From the NCBI GenBank assembly GCA_019247495.1, contig JAFAOU010000040.1:1-42220 (forward strand): DNA of 42,220 bases, given 5' to 3'. The notes below the pieces were generated by a model. It did not search any database, was not told the origin of the DNA, and saw only the letters and a program-made list of their open reading frames with translations. Positions 33,174 to 41,324 of the stretch are shown piece after piece (the stretch's first letter is position 1; each line of letters begins with the position of its first letter). The DNA is from Acidobacteriota bacterium (GTDB lineage Bacteria > Acidobacteriota > Thermoanaerobaculia > Gp7-AA8). The position numbers were made by a program, and so were the translations under genes.

Positions 33174-36100
33174 GTTGGCGATCGTGACGGCGTCGCCGCT
33201 CGTCGTGGAGATGTTGCCGAAGGTGACCGGCGAGGTGCTGGTGGTGCTGCTGAAATTCACGCCTGCGCCGGAGTTGCCGCCCGCGACGGTGATCGCTCCG
33301 AAGTTGAACAGACCGCTGGAGCTCGTGAAGTGCACGGCGAACTGCAGCGGGACATTCGTGGTGGTGGTGATGTCGAGATTCCTCACTCCCAGACCCGTTT
33401 TACCTACAGCGATCAGCGTGTCGCCGGAGTTGTTGCTCATGTTGAAGCCGGCCACGACTGAGTTGGTGCCGAGCGTAATCGGCGAGTTGCTGATCGTGGG
33501 GCGCGGCTGATTGACTGCCGGACGGGGCGCCAGCGTTCCCTGCGACGGCGTTCCGATGCCGTAGACCGAATCGAAGCTCGGCGCGACGATGCCCTGGCCG
33601 ATGATCGTTCCGCCGGAGTTCAGCGTGATCGGTCCGTTCGTGTGCGTCGCGGCGTCGCTGATGAAGATGTTTGCGCTGGCTGCACCGAAGGCAAGGGCCG
33701 TCGTCAGCGTGCACTCGTTGCCGAGCGTGCAGTTGCCGGTACCCGAGGCCTTGACGAAGTAGATGGCCGGGCCAGCCACGCTGAACGACACCGTCACGTA
33801 GCTGCTGTTCGCGCCCGGAGCCGGATTGCCGTTGTCGGTGACGCGATACTGGAACGACGCCGTTCCACCGGCCGACTGCGGAGTCGGCGTGAAGGTGAAG
33901 CTGCCGTTTGCGTTGAGGGTGACCGAGCCGTTGACAAGGTTGATCGGGGTCGTGTCGACGGTGACGATTGTTCCCGCCTCAACGTCCGTGCCGTTCAGTT
34001 TTCCGGCCGGATAGGTGATGGGGATGCCCGCCTGCGCCGGGAGTCCGCTGAACGCCGTGGCCGTCGGCGGATCATTGACCGCGATGACGTTGATGGTGCT
34101 GCTGACGGTGTTGCTCGCGTCCGTACCGTCGGTCACCTGGAAGACCACCGTGCGCGATGCCGTGGTCGGATCGTCCGAGGTGTTGGTGTACTTCACGTTG
34201 CGCAGCGCGGTCTGGTAGTTCGCGACTGAGGACGTGCCGCTGAGAGTCAGCGTTCCAGTGCCGGAGTTGAAGCTTCCGCTGATGCCACCGAACGGCGTGA
34301 ACGAGAGTACGTCCTGTGCGCTGTTGTAACCGCTGGTGATCTGGACGGTCGCGCCGGTCAGGTTCGGCGAATCGCTGTCGCTGACCGTGATGACCGAGTT
34401 GATGACCGTGGCCGGATCGTTTTCCGTGTAGGTGATCGTCGATCCGTTCGCGAGGACCGGGGCGTCGTTGGTGGAGATGACGTTGATCGTCGAGGTCACC
34501 GGAGCGCTGAGGTTATTCACGCCGCCGCCGTCATCGACCTGCCAGGTCACCGTCCGCTGCAGCGTGGAGGGGCTGCCCGAGGTGTTGTTGTAGGTCACGC
34601 TGCGCAGCGCGGCCTGGTAGTTGGCGACGGTGTCGCTGCCGGTCAGGGTGAGCACACCGGTTCCGCTGTTGAAAGTGCCTGTGATGTTCGCGGTATTCGT
34701 GAATCCAAGAACGTCCTGGCCGCTGGCGTAGTTGCCCGTGATTGCGACCGTAGCGCCGGCGAGGTTCGGCGAGTCGTTGTCGGTGATCGTGATCGAGTTG
34801 TCGATCACGGTGGCCGGATCGCCTTCGGTGAATGTCAGCGTTCCTCCGGCCGTGACCACCGGCGCATCGTTGACCGGGGTGACGGTGATGGTGACGGTGG
34901 CGATGTTCGAGTTCAGCGAGCCGTCGTTTGCGCGATAGGTGAAGACGTCGGAGGTCGTTTCGCTGCCGTCGTGCACGTAGGTGAACGAACCGTCCGCGTT
35001 GAGCGCGAACGACGCGGCATGCGACGGACCACTCACCAGGACTGCGGTGAGCGTCGGCGAGTCGGCGTCGGTGTCATTGCCGAGGACGCCGGGCGCGGAC
35101 GGGTTGAGCGTGCCGCCTTCGTTGACGGCGTAGGCGTCGTTGACCGCAACCGGCGCGTCGTTGACCGGCGTGATGGTGATCGTGACGGTGGCAATGTTCG
35201 AGTTCAGCGAGCCGTCGTTCGCGCGATACGTGAACGAATCGGTGGTCGTCTCGCTGCCATCATGGACGTACGTGAACGAGCCGTCGGCGTTGAGCGCGAA
35301 CGACGACGCGTGCGCCGGTCCGCTGACTAGTGCAGCCGTCAGCACAGGCGAATCCGGATCTGTGTCATTTCCGAGCACGCCCGGAGCGGCCTGGTTGATC
35401 GTCCCGCCCTCAGCGACCGAGTACGCGTCGTTGTTCGCGACCGGCGCGTCGTTGACTGGTGTGATGGTGATCGTAACGGTGGCGACGTTCGAGTTCAGAG
35501 AGCCGTCGTTCGCCATGTACGTGAAGCTGTCGGTCAGCGTCTCGCTGCCGTCGTGGACGTACGTGAAGGAGCCGTTCGCATTCAGCGCGAACGACGACGC
35601 GTGCGCCGGTCCGGAGACGAGCACCGCGGTCAGGGTGGGCGAGTCGACGTCGGTGTCGTTCGCCAGCACGCCCGGCGAGGCGATATTCAGCGTTCCGCCT
35701 TCCGGCACGTTGTACGGTCCGTCGTTGACCGCCACCGGCGCGTCATTGACCGGCGTGATGGTGATGGTGACGGTGGCGACGTTCGAGTTGAGCGAGCCGT
35801 CATTCGCGCGATACGTGAAGCTGTCGGTGGTCGTTTCGCTGCCGTCATGAACGTAGCTGAACGAACCATTCGCATTCAGCGCGAACGATGATGCGTGGGC
35901 CGGTCCGGAGACCAGCACCGCGGTCAGCGTCGGCGAATCAGCGTCCGTGTCATTCCCGAGCACGCCCGGCGCGGACTGATTCAGCGTTCCGCCCTCGGCG
36001 ACGCTGTACGTGTCGTTGTTCGCGACCGGCGCATCGTTGACCGGCGTGATGGTGATGGAAACGGTGGCGGTGTTCGACGTCGCAACGCCGTCGCTTGCCT

Positions 36101-38126
36101 TGTAGGTGAAGCTGTCGGTCGTCGTCTCGCTGCCGTCGTGAATGTAGACGTAGGAGCCATTCGGATTGAGCACGAACGAGGAGGCGTGCGCGGGACCGCT
36201 GACCAGAATCGCAGTCAGCGCACTCGGTCCGTCCGGATCGGTGTCGTTGGCCAACACGCCCGGAGCGGCCATGTTGATCGTGCCGCCCTCGGCGACCGTG
36301 GCGGTGTCGTTGTTCGCGACCGGCACGTCGTTGACCGGCGTGACGTTGATGTTGACGGTGGCGAGGTTCGACGTGGCCGAGCCGTCGGACGCGCGATACG
36401 TGAAGCTGTCCGAGGTCGTCTCGCTGCCGTCGTGGACATAGGTGAAGGAGCCGTTCGCATTCAGCGCGAACGACGACGCATGCGCCGGTCCGCTCACCAG
36501 GACCGCGGTGATCGGATCGCCGTCCGGATCGGAGTCGTTCGTCAACACGCCCGGCGCGGGCACGTTGAGCGTGCCGCCCTCGGCGACCGTGTAGTTGTCA
36601 TTGACCGCGACCGGCGGACGGTTGCAGGTCGGAAGCACCGGCTCTCCGGCCGGCAGTGACGGCGCGGCAGGGGAACAGCTCTGCGCGATGGTCGGGAAGA
36701 CTCCGACCGGCGGGCCATTCGTCGGAAACGACGTGCCCGAGGTGGAGATCGTGGTGCAGTAGGTCAGGGCGATCGTTCCCTGCAGCGCGGCGGAAACGCC
36801 GGAAGAACTTCCGACGGGACGGACGTCGCCGACGCCCAGCTGCCACGTCAGGCTGCCGGAATGGGAACGCACCTGAATGTGACCGCCAGCGTCCTGGCCG
36901 CTGGCCTTCAGCGTCGCGGTGTTCAGCAACGCGTTGTTGCGGCTGGCGATCGTGATCGAGCCGCCTTCGCCTTTGTGCGCGTTGTCGGTCGTGGCAGAAA
37001 AGGCATTGCCGCTGGCCGTGACGCCGCCCGCGGTCGAGATCACACGGATCGATCCGGCCACGTCCTTGTTGGCGTTGGTGTCGGGATTTGCATTCACCGA
37101 GTACACCGAGGAAAGCGCGGGATCGGGGCCGAAGACCGAGATGTCGTTCGCGGCGAAGAGATCTGCACGCATAGAACCGTCGGGCTTCTTCGAAGACGAA
37201 TCGGCGCGGATCACGCCGAACCGGCCGAGGGTCGCGCTCGGGCGATTGACGTCGCGGCCGTCGACGAGGATCGTCGTTCCGGAACGAACGACCACGCGGG
37301 CTCCGGTGCCGTCGTCCGAAATCGAGGCGACCAGGCCGAGGACGCGGACGTCGCAACCTTCAAGCGTTACGGTGCCGGTGGTGTCACCGCCCTCCGACGC
37401 GATGACGGCGTCGGCGGTGATGATGAGGGCAGGCTGCGTGTGCGTGCTCGATGTGATGCGAATCGTGCCGCCGTTTTTCGGTGAGTCGGAGAAGACGGCG
37501 CCCGTGAGTTTGGTCGCGTTGTTGACGGTGTCCGATCCGCCGGCGCTGACGACGCCGGCCACGGTGATCACGCCTGCGCCGTTCACCGTGATCGTGCCCG
37601 CGTCGCCATTGCTCGCGGCCGCGGAGACGTGCGAGCCTGACTGCAGGTTCGTCGTGCCGCCGGCACTGATGGTGATGTCGCCGGCATGATCGTTCGAGCC
37701 GCCGGAGCTGGTGCGCGCGGAGGAGATCTTCGCGCCGAGCAGAATCCCCGAGGGGCTCTGCGCCGTGACGTTGCCGCCGGCCTGAATGATGATGTTGCCG
37801 CCGTTGCCGGGGCCGCTGCGGTTCTCAGCAAAGATCGCGCTTCCCGCCAGCATCGTGACGTCGCCGCTGACGACGAACTTCATCGAGCACGCGCTGGCCG
37901 ATGACGGTCCGCTGTCGTTGCAATTGATGCTTCCCTGAATCGTCAGGTTGCCGTTGACGGTGAACACGCCGTTGACGGTGTGATCGTCGTCCTGCGCCGA
38001 CCCGTCCAGAGACGAGAAGTTGACGGTGCCGCCGACGGTGACGTCGGCCGCTACCGGAAGCGCAGCAACGAACAGCAGGACGAATAGGAAAAATACGAGC
38101 AGTCGCGACTTCACGCTGTGAGTCAT
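31650..38126 (-). CDS. Large secreted surface protein: beta-helix, cadherin-like repeats, beta-helix
   Basis: 2158 aa from the ATG at 38124-38126, which starts a signal peptide (MTHSVKSRLLVFFLFVLLFVAALPVAA). The frame extends to 38204, but a purine-rich AAGGGG lies just before the chosen ATG. Residues about 28-490 are Gly/Thr/Ser-rich filamentous-haemagglutinin-like beta-helix. About 500-1090 hold six cadherin/VCBS-like repeats of ~95 aa (N-D-A-P-V-A-N-N-D-x-Y-x-V-A-E-G-G-T-L-N, then F-T-Y-V-H-D-G-S-E-T-T-x-D-S-F-T-Y). Two repeats of another type with E-(G/N)-D-P-A-T-V-I follow (about 1090-1350), plus one further unit. From about 1480 to the end is a second beta-helix whose final ~507 residues match the giant protein at 18140. 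Probably cell-surface or released; export system unknown. Confidence 0.93.
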   Translation of the reverse strand: MTHSVKSRLLVFFLFVLLFVAALPVAADVTVGGTVNFSSLDGSAQDDDHTVNGVFTVNGNLTIQGSINCNDSGPSSASACSMKFVVSGDVTMLAGSAIFAENRSGPGNGGNIIIQAGGNVTAQSPSGILLGAKISSARTSSGGSNDHAGDITISAGGTTNLQSGSHVSAAASNGDAGTITVNGAGVITVAGVVSAGGSDTVNNATKLTGAVFSDSPKNGGTIRITSSTHTQPALIITADAVIASEGGDTTGTVTLEGCDVRVLGLVASISDDGTGARVVVRSGTTILVDGRDVNRPSATLGRFGVIRADSSSKKPDGSMRADLFAANDISVFGPDPALSSVYSVNANPDTNANKDVAGSIRVISTAGGVTASGNAFSATTDNAHKGEGGSITIASRNNALLNTATLKASGQDAGGHIQVRSHSGSLTWQLGVGDVRPVGSSSGVSAALQGTIALTYCTTISTSGTSFPTNGPPVGVFPTIAQSCSPAAPSLPAGEPVLPTCNRPPVAVNDNYTVAEGGTLNVPAPGVLTNDSDPDGDPITAVLVSGPAHASSFALNANGSFTYVHDGSETTSDSFTYRASDGSATSNLATVNINVTPVNDVPVANNDTATVAEGGTINMAAPGVLANDTDPDGPSALTAILVSGPAHASSFVLNPNGSYVYIHDGSETTTDSFTYKASDGVATSNTATVSITITPVNDAPVANNDTYSVAEGGTLNQSAPGVLGNDTDADSPTLTAVLVSGPAHASSFALNANGSFSYVHDGSETTTDSFTYRANDGSLNSNVATVTITITPVNDAPVAVNDGPYNVPEGGTLNIASPGVLANDTDVDSPTLTAVLVSGPAHASSFALNANGSFTYVHDGSETLTDSFTYMANDGSLNSNVATVTITITPVNDAPVANNDAYSVAEGGTINQAAPGVLGNDTDPDSPVLTAALVSGPAHASSFALNADGSFTYVHDGSETTTDSFTYRANDGSLNSNIATVTITITPVNDAPVAVNDAYAVNEGGTLNPSAPGVLGNDTDADSPTLTAVLVSGPSHAASFALNADGSFTYVHDGSETTSDVFTYRANDGSLNSNIATVTITVTPVNDAPVVTAGGTLTFTEGDPATVIDNSITITDNDSPNLAGATVAITGNYASGQDVLGFTNTANITGTFNSGTGVLTLTGSDTVANYQAALRSVTYNNTSGSPSTLQRTVTWQVDDGGGVNNLSAPVTSTINVISTNDAPVLANGSTITYTENDPATVINSVITVSDSDSPNLTGATVQITSGYNSAQDVLSFTPFGGISGSFNSGTGTLTLSGTSSVANYQTALRNVKYTNTSDDPTTASRTVVFQVTDGTDASNTVSSTINVIAVNDPPTATAFSGLPAQAGIPITYPAGKLNGTDVEAGTIVTVDTTPINLVNGSVTLNANGSFTFTPTPQSAGGTASFQYRVTDNGNPAPGANSSYVTVSFSVAGPAIYFVKASGTGNCTLGNECTLTTALAFGAASANIFISDAATHTNGPITLNSGGTIIGQGIVAPSFDSVYGIGTPSQGTLAPRPAVNQPRPTISNSPITLGTNSVVAGFNMSNNSGDTLIAVGKTGLGVRNLDITTTTNVPLQFAVHFTSSSGLFNFGAITVAGGNSGAGVNFSSTTSTSPVTFGNISTTSGDAVTIANSGATNFTFANVSSTTGKAVGVNTATGSFTFTKISSNGASKGITVNALTGSGSFTVTGTGGLCDSAHTGAGDCTGGAIQNTSARGAEFVNAANVTLRNMYFKGDGTTNSGASCFDDVNAGSNVTCNAALYLSSSSAATLDRLYIDGSGSQDMGLNGNAVNGLTMSNTEIANFANSTKTAMLFQNLTGTVGVTAANIHNNNVAHNVFVTNNTGTANITFTNPIVQTSAGSGDGIQVDSYLAGTTLNVTANGVTINNVPGNGVSFQASSGSTMTAILSGGTVTGTNGILMQSTGNNTSLTYTVTGLTAVTTHAFGSNAITAGKANGINGTVNGTITNNTITSALCGGGCNGITIGSFGVSGTSVVNVSGNNISGVDASAIAATAGQGASSLNVTIQGNTIHDPDPGNFSYAIDLIAGTSSGDAPCFFANVGDMTTTHTVPANRNLITGAWQSGGNPIEAGIFNNSTFKLLNLPGTGDTIAALWISASNNAAGADTFHLGPNQFINGTSCP

Positions 38127-38176
38127 GAGAACCCCTTTCATTCGCTTGGGCGGAACGAACCGTGGACTGGTTTTGG

Positions 38177-38195
38177 GAACCTCTTGCCGAGGTTC
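38177..38195 (-). promoter_or_regulatory. Leader hairpin upstream of the 2158-aa surface gene
   Basis: GAACCTC and GAGGTTC form a perfect 7-bp inverted repeat with a 5-nt loop, about 50 bp before the start codon and within the 127-bp gap after the HExxH gene. It could be a weak terminator of the upstream gene, a 5'-UTR hairpin or an operator. Confidence 0.3.
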
Positions 38196-38253
38196 GCGAA
38201 TCATACTCCGAAGATGGAGAGTGTTCTATCCGTATCTGCGGAAAACATTGATC

Positions 38254-38742
38254 TCATCCTCGGAGCCATCGCAGCATGTGCGGATACGGGTCTGCGCCTC
38301 TCTCGACGGCATTTTTCGGCTCGACGGTCAGTCCCCAGTACTGCAGCATCGGCACGCCGACGTAACGTCGTTCCAGAAAGTTTTCCAGGAGCGTCGGACC
38401 GTTACCGCTGATGACGTCGACATGAAAGGTCTCGGCGGGATCGATGTCGAGATACCGCGACGCCGCCCACGTCCAGGCGATGGCCGAAACCTCTTCGGCG
38501 GGCGAGGTATCGGCGGTTCCGTCGAGCGTGTTGCGGGTGGAAGCGGCAGTCAATGCAATGTGCGCGGCTTCGTGGAGGAGATCCGCCGGCTTGCACATCA
38601 TCGTCTCGTCGACGAGCAGCGTTCCGCGGACGATGTCCATTCCGGGGACGAGGGTTTCGCGCGTGATCGCTCCTTCGTTGACTTCGATTCCGATGGAGCG
38701 GATGAAGTCGACGATGCGGCGGAGGGTCTCGTCCTGCGGCAC
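38254..38742 (-). CDS. Small HExxH putative metallopeptidase
   Basis: 162 aa, GTG start at 38740-38742. The central motif D-L-L-H-E-A-A-H-I-A-L gives H57, E58 and H61. E83 and E84 in S-P-A-E-E-V-S-A-I-A-W are candidates for the third zinc ligand. The size and the H-E-x-x-H...E-x-x-A pattern recall ImmA/IrrE (DUF955)-type peptidases, but no DNA-binding domain is fused. The C-terminus (V-G-V-P-M-L-Q-Y-W-G-L) is not one I recognise. No signal peptide, so cytoplasmic. The gene is divergent from 38768 with only 25 bp between the starts, and the two share overlapping -10-like sequences. Confidence 0.75.
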   Translation of the reverse strand: MPQDETLRRIVDFIRSIGIEVNEGAITRETLVPGMDIVRGTLLVDETMMCKPADLLHEAAHIALTAASTRNTLDGTADTSPAEEVSAIAWTWAASRYLDIDPAETFHVDVISGNGPTLLENFLERRYVGVPMLQYWGLTVEPKNAVERGADPYPHMLRWLRG

Positions 38743-38751
38743 GCCGCGACG

Positions 38752-38761
38752 ATACTAAAAT
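38752..38761. promoter_or_regulatory. Overlapping divergent -10 boxes
   Basis: In the 25-bp gap, TAGTAT (minus, 38757-38752) is 9 bp from the GTG at 38742 and TAAAAT (plus, 38756-38761) is 6 bp from the ATG at 38768. Both genes would be leaderless or nearly so and their promoters would compete for the same base pairs. Confidence 0.35.
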
Positions 38762-38767
38762 CTCGCG

Positions 38768-39169
38768 ATGCGCGCGGCCGACTACGTCCACGAGATTTCT
38801 GCGGTGCTCGATGACGGCTATCCCGCCGATTGCGTGACGCACGCGTGCCGGATTGCGGAGCTGCTCCTCGCAGAAGGAAAGACGCCGTGGATCGCTCGCC
38901 TGCGCGATGTGCGGGAGGTCGCATCGGGCGTTTTCCACGGGCCGCTCACGCCGGTCCGTTTGGCCGGCCGCAAAGGACCGACGTGGACGACGCATTACGT
39001 TGCGTGCGAGGGCGACGTTGTTTACGACCCGCTGACCGAGGCCCCGGTTGCTATGGAGGAGTATCCGGTTGCCGCGTTCGGCCGCGATATCCCGATCGAA
39101 CGTTTCCTCGATGAGGAGACCACCGCGAATCTTTGTCGCCGCAATGCGCTGCGCGCCGCGATGCGGTGA
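38768..39169 (+). CDS. Small protein with a papain/transglutaminase-like Cys-His-Asp pattern
   Basis: 133 aa, no signal peptide. It has D-C-V-T-H-A-C-R-I-A-E-L-L (C22 and C27) at the start of a helix, T-T-H-Y-V-A-C-E-G-D-V-V-Y-D-P with H76 on a strand, and D87 about 11 residues later. This C...H...D order and the H-x-V-x-x-x-G-x-V-x-D-P pattern resemble transglutaminase-like or papain-like cysteine hydrolases, but I cannot assign a family. It ends 1 bp from the stop of the convergent TetR gene. Its divergent partner encodes an HExxH protein, so the pair may be functionally linked. Confidence 0.65.
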   Translation: MRAADYVHEISAVLDDGYPADCVTHACRIAELLLAEGKTPWIARLRDVREVASGVFHGPLTPVRLAGRKGPTWTTHYVACEGDVVYDPLTEAPVAMEEYPVAAFGRDIPIERFLDEETTANLCRRNALRAAMR

Positions 39170-39170
39170 C

Positions 39171-39788
39171 CTACAGCAGGCCGGTCAACACCAGATCGGC
39201 AATCTGGTCCGCGCTCGCGGCGAGGTCGTACTCCTTCTCCGAGAGGATCCACGACGTCACCATCTCGTCGAGGATTCCGAAGACCGCTTTCGCACCGAGC
39301 TGCGGATGGATGGTGCGGCGGAAGCTGCCGTCCGACTGTCCGTGCTCGATCATCTTGCGCAGCATGTTGAGGTAATCGGCCACTTCCTGCTGCGACAGAA
39401 GGCTCATGAATTTCAAACTGTGGCGCAACTCCACCTGCGCCACGATGGCCAACGAGCGGTCGCGCCCCAACGCTTCGAGATGGTGGCGGATTGCAATCCG
39501 AATCCGCTCCTCGGGGCGCCGCACGTGCGCCAGCTCGCGCTCCAGCGACTGCAGGTAGTTGCGCGTGTGCTCGCGGAAAATCGTGATGAGCAGATCTTCC
39601 TTGCCGTCGAAGTAGAGGTAGATCGTTCCGTCCGCGACGCCGGCCGACTTGGCGATGTCCGAGACCTTGGCGTTGAAGTAGCCGTTCAGCGCGAAGACTT
39701 CGATGGCGGCGCGAAGAATGCGTTCGCGCTTAGTCGTGCCGCGTGCGGTTTCAGTCGGGGGAGGGATCGTCGATGCTTGCCGGGCCAT
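39171..39788 (-). CDS. fadR: TetR family regulator of the FadR (fatty-acid degradation) type
   Basis: 205 aa from the ATG at 39786-39788. An alternative ATG at 39806 would place the operator inside the gene. The N-terminal HTH (about 20-66) reads R-I-L-R-A-A-I-E-V-F-A-L-N-G-Y then A-K-S-A-G-V-A-D-G-T-I-Y-L-Y-F. The ligand domain has L-A-I-V-A-Q-V-E-L-R-H-S and I-L-D-E-M-V-T-S-W-I, closely following Bacillus subtilis FadR (YsiA), which represses beta-oxidation genes and is released by long-chain acyl-CoA. An 18-bp site matching the FadR consensus lies directly in front, implying autoregulation. It is downstream of the HIT gene on the same strand. No beta-oxidation genes are in the window. Confidence 0.88.
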   Translation of the reverse strand: MARQASTIPPPTETARGTTKRERILRAAIEVFALNGYFNAKVSDIAKSAGVADGTIYLYFDGKEDLLITIFREHTRNYLQSLERELAHVRRPEERIRIAIRHHLEALGRDRSLAIVAQVELRHSLKFMSLLSQQEVADYLNMLRKMIEHGQSDGSFRRTIHPQLGAKAVFGILDEMVTSWILSEKEYDLAASADQIADLVLTGLL

Positions 39789-39791
39789 GAG

Positions 39792-39809
39792 TGAATGAAT
39801 GCTCATTCA
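39792..39809. promoter_or_regulatory. FadR-type operator
   Basis: TGAATGAATGCTCATTCA is a 7-bp perfect inverted repeat (TGAATGA/TCATTCA) with a 4-bp centre. It agrees with the B. subtilis FadR consensus as I know it (TGAATGA-MTAN-TCATTCA) at all but one position. It sits 3 bp before the chosen regulator start codon. Confidence 0.8.
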
Positions 39810-39824
39810 GTCGTAGGCGCCTTG

Positions 39825-40220
39825 TCAAGCAAGCCGTTCGCGCAACTCGTCGATCAGCGCCTGGTCGAACGCATCGCGAACACGTCCATCGATGATCTCC
39901 ATCACCGCCGCGCGGTCGAGCGACGCGCTCACGGGATAGACGTGCAGATGCAGATGCGGCGTAGCGATGCCGAGCTTGAGCAGGATGGCGCGATCGGCGC
40001 CGGTAGCGTCGAGCAACGCGCGCTCGGCGCGATGATGCGCGGCGGCGAAATGCGCGTATTCGTCGATCGTCAGATCGGCGACATTCTCGATATGCGCTTT
40101 CCAGACAACCATCGCATGCCCGCGCACGGCCCAATCCTCGTGCAGGATCACGAGCACGCGATCGTCCTCGAAGAGCACCTCGCCAGCGCTGCGCGGTTCG
40201 TTGCAGAAAACGCAAGACAT
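39825..40220 (-). CDS. HIT family hydrolase
   Basis: 131 aa, the length of a single histidine-triad protein. The triad is H89-x-H91-x-H93 in P-H-L-H-L-H-V-Y-P; H93 lies in the position of the catalytic nucleophile-adjacent histidine of HIT nucleotide hydrolases and transferases. An N-terminal C-V-F-C pair (C3, C6) resembles the zinc site of other HIT proteins. Likely substrates are nucleotide phosphoramidates or dinucleoside polyphosphates. The ATG is 4 bp from element D, which fills the entire gap to the divergent aldo/keto reductase gene. The TetR regulator follows downstream on the same strand. Confidence 0.92.
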   Translation of the reverse strand: MSCVFCNEPRSAGEVLFEDDRVLVILHEDWAVRGHAMVVWKAHIENVADLTIDEYAHFAAAHHRAERALLDATGADRAILLKLGIATPHLHLHVYPVSASLDRAAVMEIIDGRVRDAFDQALIDELRERLA

Positions 40221-40223
40221 GGT

Positions 40224-40351
40224 CAGTAGATTAGTGGATTAGTCGATTCGTAGATTAGAGGTGTGCATTCGATCCGAGAGATGAACCACTGACCGGTCAT
40301 CTACGACTACCGACGACTAATCTACTAATCCACTAATCGACTAATCTACTG
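40224..40351. repeat. Inverted-repeat element D (octamer-type arms) between divergent genes
   Basis: Arms 40224-40258 and 40317-40351 (35 nt) are complementary at 32 of 35 positions around a 58-bp spacer. Each arm has four octamer units of the type GTAGATTA/GTGGATTA/GTCGATTA. The element takes up 128 of the 135 bp between the two start codons. Its outermost units place TAATCT 7 bp before the HIT ATG (minus, 40233-40228) and 8 bp before the reductase ATG (plus, 40342-40347). Confidence 0.92.
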
Positions 40352-40355
40352 AACC

Positions 40356-41324
40356 ATGCGTACGCTTCGTTTCGGCCGCACGAATGCCCAGGTCCCCGCC
40401 ATCAGCCTCGGCACGTGGGGACACGGCGGCCCCGGCATGGGGGGCGGATTTTCTGTCGGCTGGAGCGGCCACGATGACCAGTTGGCCAAGGCGGCGCTCG
40501 TCGAGGCTCATCGGCAGGGGATCACTCATTGGGATACAGCCGATGCGTATGGTCACGGCCACGCGGAGCAGCTCATCGGCCAGGCATTCGCCGAGGGGGT
40601 GCCGCGAAAAGATATTTTCCTCGCGTCGAAGTTCGGATTTCAGCGAGGCGGCGCCGATCACTTCTACGATCCGGAGTACATGCGCGAACAGTGCGAAACC
40701 TCGCTGCGCGACCTGCAGACTGACGTCATCGATCTCTATTACTTTCATCACTGCGATTTCGGTCCGAACGATGTCTACTTCGACGACGCTCTGGCGAACA
40801 TGCGGCGCTTTCGCGACGAAGGAAAGATCCGCTTCATAGGCCTTTCAGACTGGGATTCGCGCAAGATCATGAAGTTCATCGAACGCGTCGATCCCGACGT
40901 GGTGCAGCCGTTTCGCAACATCATCAACGACGACTACGAGTCGAGCGGACTGAAAGCATGGGTCGATACGCACGACCTCGCCGTCGCCTTTTTCTCCCCG
41001 CTCAAACACGGCCTGCTGCTCGGCAAATACGACGCGCCGCAGAGTTTCCCCGAGGGCGATTTCCGCAGCACGATCGCCGAGTTCCGCGATCCGAAGTTCC
41101 TGGCGCGTATGCGATACGTGCGCGACGAGATGACCCGCCGCTTTCCCGATCATCCGGAGCCGGTTCTGCACGCCCTCACCGGCGCCCTACTCGCGGACAA
41201 CCCCACCGCCACGGTCCTCCTCGGCCAGCGCAATCCGAAGCAGGTCGATGCCGCCGCGGCGGTCGGGGAAGCGCTCAGCAAAGAGGATGCGGAGTGGGTG
41301 CGGCGCGTGTACCGCGGGATATAA
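40356..41324 (+). CDS. Aldo/keto reductase
   Basis: 322 aa with the AKR (beta/alpha)8 pattern. It starts R-T-L-R-F-G-R-T-N-A-Q-V-P-A-I-S-L-G-T-W-G. Catalytic tetrad residues are D60 and Y65 in WDTADAYGHGHAE, K92 in ASKFGF and H131 in YYFHHCD. The C-terminal N-P-T-A-T-V-L-L-G-Q-R-N-P-K-Q-V is the usual NADP(H)-binding part. It should reduce aldehydes or ketones with NADPH; the substrate cannot be predicted. There is no Shine-Dalgarno sequence, and element D supplies everything upstream. The TAA stop is part of a TATAAT hexamer that serves the next gene. Confidence 0.95.
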   Translation: MRTLRFGRTNAQVPAISLGTWGHGGPGMGGGFSVGWSGHDDQLAKAALVEAHRQGITHWDTADAYGHGHAEQLIGQAFAEGVPRKDIFLASKFGFQRGGADHFYDPEYMREQCETSLRDLQTDVIDLYYFHHCDFGPNDVYFDDALANMRRFRDEGKIRFIGLSDWDSRKIMKFIERVDPDVVQPFRNIINDDYESSGLKAWVDTHDLAVAFFSPLKHGLLLGKYDAPQSFPEGDFRSTIAEFRDPKFLARMRYVRDEMTRRFPDHPEPVLHALTGALLADNPTATVLLGQRNPKQVDAAAAVGEALSKEDAEWVRRVYRGI

